Assembly (NCBI GenBank): GCA_910588955.1
Contig: CAJURQ010000027.1
Coordinates: forward strand, 1 to 51,048
Direction of reading: 5' to 3'
DNA: 51,048 nt
Source of the DNA: an uncultured Lachnospiraceae bacterium
Lineage (GTDB): Bacteria; Bacillota; Clostridia; Lachnospirales; Lachnospiraceae
Part shown: piece after piece, positions 34,700-42,008 of the stretch
How positions within the stretch are numbered: the first letter of the stretch is position 1
Layout of the letters: every line of letters begins with the position of its first letter
Position numbers and translations under genes: made by a program
Notes under the pieces: model-generated
What the model was told of the DNA's origin: nothing
Databases searched by the model: none
What the model saw: only the letters and a program-made list of their open reading frames with translations

Positions 34700-36019
34700 C
34701 TACTCTTCCGCTTCCGCGAAAAGCTCTCGCAGCATATCCACGGCTTCCTCGTAATCGAATTTTGAATCCACATCCTGCATCAAAAACTCGTTCACTGCCT
34801 CGATCTTCGCGATGGCATAGTCGATGTTTCTGTTGCTGCCGCTCTTGTAGGCGCCGATGTTTATCAGATCTTCCGCCTCGTTGTATGTGGCGAGCACATT
34901 TTTCAGCTTGCCCGCGAGGGTCTTATGTTCCTTGTCTACAATCTGGCTCATACATCTGGAAATGCTCTGCAGCACGTCGATTGCCGGATAGTGGTTCTGG
35001 TGCGCCAGCTTTCTGTTCAACATGATATGTCCGTCCAGAATACTTCTCGCCGTATCCGTAATCGGCTCATTCATATCGTCGCCGTCCACCAGCACTGTGT
35101 ACAGCCCGGTGATGGAACCGACCGCCGCACAGCCCGCCCGCTCCAAAAGCCTCGGCATCTCCGAGTAAACGCTGGGGGGATAGCCGCGCGACACGGGGGG
35201 TTCCCCGCTCGCCAACCCGATCTCTCTCTGCGCCATGGAAAAACGGGTCAGGGAGTCCATCATCAAAAGCACGTCCTTACCCTGATCCCTGAAATATTCC
35301 GCAATCGCACAGGCGGTTTTCGCCGCCTTGTTTCTCTCAAGAGCCGATCTGTCCGAAGTCGCCACCACGACCACGGAACGGCGCATACCTTCCTCGCCCA
35401 GATCCCGCTCCACAAACTCGCGCACTTCCCTGCCTCGCTCGCCGATCAGGGCGATCACATTGATATCCGCCTTTGTATTTCTTGCGAACATGCCCATCAG
35501 TGTAGACTTTCCCACACCGGAGCCCGCGAAAATACCGATACGCTGTCCTTTTCCCACCGTCATCAGCCCGTCTATCGCCTTCACGCCAAGCGGCAGGACA
35601 TCCGAAATAATCTTCCGGCTCATGGCATCCGGCGGCTGCGCTTCCACGCTGTAGGGCACACCCGGCATATACTCGCCGTCAATCCTGCCGAGACCGTCCA
35701 GCACCTTCCCCAGAAGATCGTCGCTCACCGGCACCGTCAGCGGGTTGCCCGTGTTCTCCACGATACAGCCCAGACCGATTCCGTCGGTGTTGTCACAGGG
35801 CATCAGCAGGGTGCGTCTGTCTTTAAACCCTACCACCTCCGCCGTGATCGGCGGATATTCATCCCCGACGGGATAAATCATGCACAGATCCCCGAGCTTC
35901 GCCTCCGGTCCCGCCGACTCGATGGTAAGTCCCACCACATTCTCCACTCTGCCCTTTTTCTTAAAAAAAGTATCGTCCTTTATGCTGCTGTATTTAAAGT
36001 AGTTGATTGACGTATTCAT
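34700..36019 (-). CDS. fliI: Flagellar export ATPase FliI
   Basis: ATPase that energises and orders flagellar export. 439 aa. Walker A AGSGVGKS at 165-172, GERGREVREF after it, and Walker B in DVLLMMDSLTRF near 250, followed by the GEPPVSRGYPPSV loop. The N-terminal beta barrel and C-terminal helical domain complete a standard F1-like subunit. The ATG overlaps the fliH stop by one base. Confidence 0.97.
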   Translation of the reverse strand: MNTSINYFKYSSIKDDTFFKKKGRVENVVGLTIESAGPEAKLGDLCMIYPVGDEYPPITAEVVGFKDRRTLLMPCDNTDGIGLGCIVENTGNPLTVPVSDDLLGKVLDGLGRIDGEYMPGVPYSVEAQPPDAMSRKIISDVLPLGVKAIDGLMTVGKGQRIGIFAGSGVGKSTLMGMFARNTKADINVIALIGERGREVREFVERDLGEEGMRRSVVVVATSDRSALERNKAAKTACAIAEYFRDQGKDVLLMMDSLTRFSMAQREIGLASGEPPVSRGYPPSVYSEMPRLLERAGCAAVGSITGLYTVLVDGDDMNEPITDTARSILDGHIMLNRKLAHQNHYPAIDVLQSISRCMSQIVDKEHKTLAGKLKNVLATYNEAEDLINIGAYKSGSNRNIDYAIAKIEAVNEFLMQDVDSKFDYEEAVDMLRELFAEAEE

Positions 36020-36921
36020 TAAACCTTCTCATAGGATAACACTTGTAATTTCTTTGTAAGTTCCTCGAGCTGCGTGCCTACGCCGCAGTCAAAAATACCG
36101 CCGTCCGTCTCGATCAGGCAGTCTCCCTTGGAAAGCGCAATGTCCTCGATAATCTCAATGATGCCCCTGCCGGCAACGGCTCCGTCCACGAGAGTCTGCT
36201 TCTGCATATTGACATGGGGGTAATCATCCGCTGACACATGCACGATAAAAGTTTTGCTGCTCTCCACTTTCCGCAAGGTAGAATCAATCAAATGTACCAG
36301 AATGTCACGGTTATCCATCAGATCCACGCCGAAAATATGGCTGTATACATCTGTGATGGTGTCGATGAACCGAGGCTCCAGATCCTCCAGCATCTCGTCA
36401 AATTCCGCCTCAAGCTGCCTTTTCCGTTCGGACAGTTCCCGCTTCATATCATCCGCCTCGGCATACCCTCTGGCATAGCCTTCGTCGTAGCCCTGCTTTG
36501 AGCCCTCCTCAAAGGCATTGGTGCGCTCGATATCGGCATCGCGTCTTGCCTGCGCGGCAATCTCGAGAGCCTGTGCCTTCGCCTCCGCTATGATGCGCTC
36601 CGCCTCAGCCTCCGCCTCGGCATGCATCTCGGAAAAATCCGGCGCTGCCACTTCGCCCGCCTTGATCACATTGCCGCTGCCTTCGCCGTCCGCAAAGAGA
36701 GCATCCAGCTCTTCGCCCTCGATGCCGCTGACAAACTCCGGCTCTCCCTCTTCGCCATCCTCGTCAAAAGAGGGCAGCGCAGCCGCGTTCGAGCGGCGGA
36801 TGTTTTCCCATTCCTCAATGCGCTCCGCCACAAGCGTGTTGCTGTCGATCACGCACTTTTCATCGCCGTCCACTCTGACCCATCCGGCTTTGTATAAGTT
36901 TCTATGCTTCATCCTAAACAA
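36019..36921 (-). CDS. fliH: Flagellar assembly protein FliH
   Basis: Stator-like regulator of FliI. 300 aa from a TTG at 36921, preferred because GGAGGTGA lies 8 nt upstream. The ATG at 36912, one base after the fliG stop, is the alternative and has no ribosome binding site of its own. The middle (about 105-190) is a long Ala/Glu/Arg coiled coil including GYDEGYARGYAEADDMKREL. The C-terminal globular domain has KGDCLIETDGGIFDCGVGTQ, the conserved FliH/HrpE end. Confidence 0.9.
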   Translation of the reverse strand: MFRMKHRNLYKAGWVRVDGDEKCVIDSNTLVAERIEEWENIRRSNAAALPSFDEDGEEGEPEFVSGIEGEELDALFADGEGSGNVIKAGEVAAPDFSEMHAEAEAEAERIIAEAKAQALEIAAQARRDADIERTNAFEEGSKQGYDEGYARGYAEADDMKRELSERKRQLEAEFDEMLEDLEPRFIDTITDVYSHIFGVDLMDNRDILVHLIDSTLRKVESSKTFIVHVSADDYPHVNMQKQTLVDGAVAGRGIIEIIEDIALSKGDCLIETDGGIFDCGVGTQLEELTKKLQVLSYEKV

Positions 36922-37933
36922 TGATCTCGTCACCTCCGCCTCTGGAGATAACAATTTCCGCAGCATCCTCCAGTTTCCGGATGATGTTTACAATCTTCTG
37001 CTGCGCTTCTTCCACGTCCTTCATACGGACGGGACCCATAAATTCCATATCCTCCTTGATCATAACCGCAAGACGCTTGGAAAGGTTGTTGAAGATCGCG
37101 TTCTGCACCTCTTCGTTGGAACCCTTCAGCGCGATCGCCAAATCGGAGTTATCCACATCACGCAGCACACGCTGGATCGCGCGGTCGTCCAAGAGCAGAA
37201 TATCCTCGAATACGAACATCTTCTTTCTGATCTCGTCCGCAAGCTCCGGCTCCTCGATCTCCAACGTCTCCATGATATGTTTCTCTGTACCGCGGTCCAC
37301 CGTATTCAAAATTTCCACGACAGCGTCCACGCCGCCGATAATCGTATAATCCTGGTTCACCAGAGATGACAGTTTGGATTCCAAAACCTTCTCCACCTCC
37401 TTGATTACATCCGGGCTCGTTCTGTCCATCACCGCGATACGCTTCGTGACATCCGCCTGTCTGTCGGGCGGGAGCGCCGAGACGATAATCGCCGCCTGTC
37501 CGGGCGCCAGATAGGACAAAATGAGTGCAATGGTCTGCGGGTGTTCGTCTTGGATAAAGTTCAACAGCTGCGCCGCATCCGCCTTTCTCACAAACTCGAA
37601 AGGCTTCACCTGCAGGGACGCCGTCAGCTTGCCGATCACGTCCATCGCCTTCTCGGAACCGAAAGATTTCTCCAGCAGTTCCTTCGCGTAGTTGATACCG
37701 CCCTCCGCAATATACTGCTGCGCCAGACAAACTTGGTAAAACTCGTTCACCACGCTCTCTTTAAGCTGCGGCGTGATGCTCCTCGTATTCGCAATCTCCA
37801 GCGTCAGCTCCTCCACCTCGTCTTCTTTGAGATGCTTAAAAATTGACGCGGAACGCTCCGGTCCAAGGGCAATCATCAATATAGCCGCTTTCTGGAGCCC
37901 ATTGATTTCTTCCGCTTTTCCTGATGCCGCCAT
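36914..37933 (-). CDS. fliG: Flagellar motor switch protein FliG
   Basis: Rotor protein that interacts with MotA and generates torque. 339 aa, normal. N-terminal domain begins LQKAAILMIALGPERSASIF. The middle armadillo region has IQDEHPQTIALILSYLAPGQ. The C-terminal torque helix carries the charged residues in AIQRVLRDVDNSDLAIALKG. Full length and intact. It lies 5 nt after fliF. Confidence 0.97.
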   Translation of the reverse strand: MAASGKAEEINGLQKAAILMIALGPERSASIFKHLKEDEVEELTLEIANTRSITPQLKESVVNEFYQVCLAQQYIAEGGINYAKELLEKSFGSEKAMDVIGKLTASLQVKPFEFVRKADAAQLLNFIQDEHPQTIALILSYLAPGQAAIIVSALPPDRQADVTKRIAVMDRTSPDVIKEVEKVLESKLSSLVNQDYTIIGGVDAVVEILNTVDRGTEKHIMETLEIEEPELADEIRKKMFVFEDILLLDDRAIQRVLRDVDNSDLAIALKGSNEEVQNAIFNNLSKRLAVMIKEDMEFMGPVRMKDVEEAQQKIVNIIRKLEDAAEIVISRGGGDEIIV

Positions 37934-37938
37934 TTACC

Positions 37939-39543
37939 CTACCCCCAGTCTTCGTTCAACCAGTTGCGCAGCAGATTCGCCGCCGCCTCCGGATTCTCTT
38001 CCACAAATTTGCTGACAAGCTTCTTCTCGTCAGACTCATTCTCGGAGGAAATCTCTTCCAGAGCCACATCAGACTGCAGCAGCGTCTCCACGGTAAGTTC
38101 TTCCTCTTCCTCCTCGTGTTTCTCGCTCTTCATGCTGCGGAGCACCACAAATGCAAGGAGCGCCAGAATCACGATAATCAGCAGAATCTGCAGGACATCC
38201 GTCGCCGTGATCGCGGAGCCTTCCGCGTCAAAGAACAGATTCTCGCTGTACGCCACCAGTGTAATGTTGTCTACCGGAATACCTGTCGCGTTCGCAGCCG
38301 CATTATAAAATTCCTCATCCAGCTCAATCCGCGTACGCTCGTTGTTTGCAAGCTTATATTCCTCCCAGCTCACACCGTCCAGAAGCCCCTGCGCGTCCAC
38401 ATCCTCCTCCCGGACCACATTGTACTGGATCAGGGAAGCCGCCAGCGACGAGGAAGCGTAGTTGATCACTCCGGAAGGCGTCTCAATGGTAGTAATCTTC
38501 TCATTCGGCAGATAATCTCTCGACTCCTCGGTAGTTGAAGAACGGGAGTTGGAGTTATCCTCAAGCACATAAGTCGTGTCGTCATCGTTGGAATCCGTGC
38601 CGGGCACGCCGCCCACGTCGCTCACGTTCTCAGAGGCGAAAAGATCCTCGTGACTCAGCACACCCTGAGTCTGTCCCTCAGCGGGGGTATATGTATGCTC
38701 CGTGCTCTTCTGGTTGGAGAAATCCAGCACCAGATTGGGCGATACCTCCACGTTGTCAAACTCATTCGTGCCAAGCAAAACCCTGCGCACGTTGTTTATC
38801 ATGTTTTTCTCCGCCTCGTTCTTCACGGAGAGATGGGCGTTTGCCACACCCGAGGGAGAATAGTTCTCATCCCCGGTAAAGAGCATATTCCCTTCCGAAT
38901 CCAGAATGACGATATTGTTGGTGGTCTCGTTTCCGAGCCCGGTCGCTATCGCGCGCGCCAGATATGCCGCGCTCTCCTGCGAAAATTCATCCTTCAGCTC
39001 CAGGTAGATGGAAGCGCTCGCCTCCTCTTCCTGCGCAATCAGCGTGCCGTCATTCTCCGGAATATTTAACGTCACCCTCGCGCTCTTGATCGCCGGGAAC
39101 ACGGAAAGCACGTCGTCTTCCAACTGTCTCTGCAGATAGTATACATATTTCTTCTGCTTGTCGGACTCCGTCGTGGAAAAACTGCCGTCCGTCACATTGT
39201 TGATCCCGTAGCTTGCCGCCTGAATGTTGTTGGCGCCAAGAAGCAGATTCGCCTGCCCAAGCTGTTCGTCGAGAATGGAGATGTTCAACCCGTCGTCCGT
39301 AATCTCGTACTTGTATCCCTCGGCATCCAGTAGGTCTGTCACCTCCGATGCCTCCTTGGTGGTCTCGCACTCCCTAAGCAGTACATACTCGGGTCTTGTG
39401 AGACTCGTCACGATAATCACAAGGGCAATAATGAGCACCGCTATCACGGACACGATCAAAGTCTTCTGTTTCGCCGTGAAGCGGTTCCACCACTCCATTA
39501 TTTTATTTCCCAATTCTTTTAGTTTCTCTAATATCTTTTCCAC
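37939..39543 (-). CDS. fliF: Flagellar MS-ring protein FliF
   Basis: Forms the MS ring in the membrane, the platform for the motor. 534 aa. First membrane helix at about 29-48, then ring-building motifs (YKYEITDDGLNISILDEQLG, ARVTLNIPENDG). Second helix lies at about 445-466 (VLQILLIIVILALLAFVVLR). The extreme C-terminus ENPEAAANLLRNWLNED is the FliG-binding peptide. It follows fliE. Confidence 0.97.
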   Translation of the reverse strand: MEKILEKLKELGNKIMEWWNRFTAKQKTLIVSVIAVLIIALVIIVTSLTRPEYVLLRECETTKEASEVTDLLDAEGYKYEITDDGLNISILDEQLGQANLLLGANNIQAASYGINNVTDGSFSTTESDKQKKYVYYLQRQLEDDVLSVFPAIKSARVTLNIPENDGTLIAQEEEASASIYLELKDEFSQESAAYLARAIATGLGNETTNNIVILDSEGNMLFTGDENYSPSGVANAHLSVKNEAEKNMINNVRRVLLGTNEFDNVEVSPNLVLDFSNQKSTEHTYTPAEGQTQGVLSHEDLFASENVSDVGGVPGTDSNDDDTTYVLEDNSNSRSSTTEESRDYLPNEKITTIETPSGVINYASSSLAASLIQYNVVREEDVDAQGLLDGVSWEEYKLANNERTRIELDEEFYNAAANATGIPVDNITLVAYSENLFFDAEGSAITATDVLQILLIIVILALLAFVVLRSMKSEKHEEEEEELTVETLLQSDVALEEISSENESDEKKLVSKFVEENPEAAANLLRNWLNEDWG

Positions 39544-39589
39544 AGCAACCCGCTCTCCTTCAGCCTATCCTTTTACACGTTATGTGGAA

Positions 39590-39916
39590 CTAAACCTGCA
39601 TCTGGATCAGTTCTTTGTAGGCCTCCAAAAGTTTGTCCCTGATCGCCACCGTGTACTGCAATGCCGTAGATGCCTTCTGCAAGGCGATCGTGAGGTCATG
39701 GGTGTTCTCTGTCTCACCCAGCGCCCATTTGATCTCCTCGTCCTCCGCCGTCGACAGATAGCCGTTCGTCGTGTTCAGATTGTCGATCGCAGTATGCAGC
39801 ATCGCATCAAAACCGTTTTCCTTATAGTCCTCAATGCGTGTTGTGGGCGCCGCCTTAGCCGCGTCCCGTATCACGCCCGAAGAAATATTATATAATTCTG
39901 TGATATCCAAAGCCAT
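39590..39916 (-). CDS. fliE: Flagellar hook-basal body protein FliE
   Basis: Links the MS ring to the rod. 108 aa from the ATG at 39916, which has GGAGG 8 nt upstream; earlier in-frame codons lie in the ribosome binding site. Conserved features are FDAMLHTAIDNLNTTNGYLS and the C-terminal VAIRDKLLEAYKELIQMQV. It follows flgC after about 107 nt and precedes fliF. Confidence 0.93.
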   Translation of the reverse strand: MALDITELYNISSGVIRDAAKAAPTTRIEDYKENGFDAMLHTAIDNLNTTNGYLSTAEDEEIKWALGETENTHDLTIALQKASTALQYTVAIRDKLLEAYKELIQMQV

Positions 39917-40023
39917 TTCCACTTCCTCCAACATTCCCCGTTTTATTTCTTACCGCGCATTAATATCATACGTTATCATATTCCAAACCAATAACGCGTG
40001 TTATCGTATCTCACACTGCATTA

Positions 40024-40470
40024 TCAACCGTTCAAAATGTTAAGCCCCATGGTCGCAATGTTCTTGCTGGCGCCAAAGGCGGTGCTGTTCGCCTGATAAG
40101 CGCGGGACGCGTCAATCAGGTTCGTAAACTCCGTGATAATATTCACGTTCGGGTACATCACATAGCCGTTCTCGTCCGCGTCGGGATGGGAGGGATCGTA
40201 AACCATATTCCCCTCTGTCTTCGTATCCTCGTAAACGCCGGTCACCTTCACGCCGTTGCCCGCGAAGCGCTCGTGCTCCTTCATCAGGATCTGATGGAAG
40301 TGCGTCGGGGAATTTTTCTCCTTAAACACCACGATCTTTCTGCGGTAGGGCGTGCCGTCCTCCGTTCTCGTCGTATTCGCGTTCGCCACATTCTGGGAGA
40401 TCGTGTCCATGCGGAAACGCTCCGCGGTCATGCCTGTGGCATTGATATCAAACGATGTAAATAAAGCCAT
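40024..40470 (-). CDS. flgC: Flagellar basal-body rod protein FlgC
   Basis: Proximal rod subunit. 148 aa. N-terminal rod motif FDINATGMTAERFRMDTISQ then NVANANTTRTEDGTPYRRK. C-terminal coil FTNLIDASRAYQANSTAFGA. Normal size. It sits 18 nt after flgB in the same operon. Confidence 0.96.
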   Translation of the reverse strand: MALFTSFDINATGMTAERFRMDTISQNVANANTTRTEDGTPYRRKIVVFKEKNSPTHFHQILMKEHERFAGNGVKVTGVYEDTKTEGNMVYDPSHPDADENGYVMYPNVNIITEFTNLIDASRAYQANSTAFGASKNIATMGLNILNG

Positions 40471-40488
40471 GATAGTTCCTCCTCTTCA

Positions 40489-40887
40489 TCACTTCATGAC
40501 AGCCTGTAAGTTCTTAAACTCCTGAGCTACGCTCTGCTCCAAACCCTGATACACGATCTGGTTTTTCGCCAGATAAACGCCCTCTGTGTCGGGATCCACA
40601 TTATTGCCGTCTATGCGGTAGGAAAAGCCGGCATAGTCCTTATAGGCAAGCGGCTGCAGACGGTTCATTTTCAGATCCGCCACCTTCGCATCCATGGATT
40701 TATACCTTGAGTGACGCAGCGCCTTCGCAAGCTGTACCTCAAAATTCACATCTTCTCTCTTATAATTCGGTGTGTCCACATTTGCAAGGTTATTGGAAAT
40801 CGCCTCATGTCTGAGCGCGGACGCGTCCAGCGCCTTATCCAGCACATTCACATAATCAAACACATTCGTATCCATCAACGAGCTCAT
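40489..40887 (-). CDS. flgB: Flagellar basal-body rod protein FlgB
   Basis: Proximal rod subunit and first gene of the fla/che locus. 132 aa from the ATG at 40887, which follows GGAAGGAG. Rod signature ALRHEAISNNLANVDTPNYK near residue 25 and a helical C-terminus LEQSVAQEFKNLQAVMK. A sigma-A-type promoter lies about 40 bp upstream, with a CodY-like box just beyond. Confidence 0.95.
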   Translation of the reverse strand: MSSLMDTNVFDYVNVLDKALDASALRHEAISNNLANVDTPNYKREDVNFEVQLAKALRHSRYKSMDAKVADLKMNRLQPLAYKDYAGFSYRIDGNNVDPDTEGVYLAKNQIVYQGLEQSVAQEFKNLQAVMK

Positions 40888-40924
40888 AGTCACACTCCTT
40901 CCACATTAATACAATCCATATTCC

Positions 40925-40952
40925 ATTATAAATAAATTATAAAAAATTACAA
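40925..40952 (-). promoter_or_regulatory. Sigma-A-type promoter of the fla/che locus
   Basis: Minus-strand TTGTAA (40952-40947), a 16-bp AT-only spacer and a perfect TATAAT (40930-40925), in a very AT-rich stretch. It is placed about 40 bp before the flgB ATG and after the codY terminator, which makes it the main promoter candidate for the flagellar operon. Confidence 0.7.
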
Positions 40953-40964
40953 GGTTTTTCGATT

Positions 40965-40979
40965 GATTTTCACAAATTA
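40965..40979 (-). promoter_or_regulatory. CodY-like box upstream of the flgB promoter
   Basis: TAATTTGTGAAAATC on the minus strand matches 11 of 15 positions of the CodY consensus AATTTTCWGAAAATT. It lies 12 bp upstream of the -35 element. codY is the next gene upstream and CodY represses the fla/che promoter in B. subtilis, so the position makes sense, but a four-mismatch site alone is weak evidence. Confidence 0.4.
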
Positions 40980-40996
40980 GTGTCCCTGCAAAACGA

Positions 40997-41044
40997 CAAA
41001 AAAGGATCTGCTGCGCGCAAAAACGGCACTTTTCGCAGATCCTT
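40997..41044 (-). terminator. Terminator of codY
   Basis: Perfect 10-bp stem AAGGATCTGC (41002-41011 and its complement at 41035-41044). On the minus strand it is followed by a run of seven T (41003-40997). It lies 30 nt after the codY stop and isolates flgB from codY transcription. Confidence 0.88.
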
Positions 41045-41073
41045 CTGCCAGTTATTTCTAAACTTCCGACTGT

Positions 41074-41859
41074 TTAAAACCTTCCCTGCTCTTTTAACTT
41101 TTCCACTTCGTCGAACACCACATCGTTTAGCACCTTGATGTAAGTGCCCTTCATCCCCGAGGAGCGGGATTCTATCACGCCCGCGCTCTCGAATTTTCGT
41201 AGGGCGTTCACGATCACCGATCGGGTAATTCCGACTTTGTCCGCGATCTTGCTCGCCACCAGAATGCCTTCCATGCCGCCCAGCTCGTCGAAAATGTGGG
41301 TGATTGCCTCCATCTCCGAGAATGAGAGGGTCGAGATCGCCGATTTCACCACCGCCACCTTGCGGTTCTCCTCCGCGTTCTCCTCGCTGACCGCCCGCAG
41401 CATCTCAAGTCCTACCACCGTGGCGCCGTACTCACACAGAATAATGTCGTCGATATCGTACTGGTCGTCGCACTTATACAGGAAGAGAGTCCCCAGCCGC
41501 TCGCCCGATATCTCGATCGGCGCGATCACCGCCTGAAACCGCCGGATACCCGGACTCTCAAAGCCGATCGTCTCCAGATTGACATTTTCCTTGGTGGAGA
41601 GCACCCCCAGAAGCCGCTCGTTCAACATCGGATCGATAAAACCGCCCACATGATCCACGATCAGCTCCGTGATGGATTCCACCGTAGGCATATCCCCGAT
41701 ACCTAAAACCTTGCCTTTCCGGCTCACAACAAGCACATTCGAGACGAGAATCTCCTTCAGCACGTCGCAGATATCGTTAAACACGACCTTTCCTGAATTG
41801 TTGTTGTGTAAAAGTTTCCCGATCTTTCTGGTCTTATCTAATAATTGCACACTGCTCAT
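41074..41859 (-). CDS. codY: GTP-sensing transcriptional repressor CodY
   Basis: Global nutrient regulator that senses branched-chain amino acids and GTP and represses, among others, motility genes in Bacilli. 261 aa. N-terminal GAF domain (about 1-155) and C-terminal winged helix with KVGITRSVIVNALRKFESAG and the wing SSGMKGTYIKVLND. Length is standard. It has its own promoter overlapped by a CodY-like box, and a strong terminator. Its place next to the fla/che locus is typical for Clostridia and Bacilli. Confidence 0.97.
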   Translation of the reverse strand: MSSVQLLDKTRKIGKLLHNNNSGKVVFNDICDVLKEILVSNVLVVSRKGKVLGIGDMPTVESITELIVDHVGGFIDPMLNERLLGVLSTKENVNLETIGFESPGIRRFQAVIAPIEISGERLGTLFLYKCDDQYDIDDIILCEYGATVVGLEMLRAVSEENAEENRKVAVVKSAISTLSFSEMEAITHIFDELGGMEGILVASKIADKVGITRSVIVNALRKFESAGVIESRSSGMKGTYIKVLNDVVFDEVEKLKEQGRF

Positions 41860-41905
41860 GTATATACCTCTCGTTTCCCGTATCCGGTCCGCATGTAATA
41901 TACAA

Positions 41906-41934
41906 ATTTTATCACATTATTCAGACAATTTCAA
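41906..41934 (-). promoter_or_regulatory. Sigma-A promoter of codY
   Basis: Minus-strand TTGAAA (41934-41929), 17-bp spacer and TAAAAT (41911-41906), near consensus with ideal spacing. It starts a transcript with a leader of about 40 nt before the codY ATG, and means codY need not depend on topA. Confidence 0.8.
41916..41930 (-). promoter_or_regulatory. CodY-like box overlapping the codY -35 and spacer
   Basis: AATTGTCTGAATAAT on the minus strand matches 12 of 15 positions of the CodY consensus AATTTTCWGAAAATT, including the central CTGAA. It covers the last two bases of the -35 element and most of the spacer, where a bound repressor would block polymerase. Autoregulation of codY is inferred. 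Confidence 0.6.
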
Positions 41935-42008
41935 TGTGTGCCGTGCAATTTATCCGTAATTTGTCACAATTGCGTCAAATATTCCAATTTCTTACTCTAA
42001 TCTTGCCG

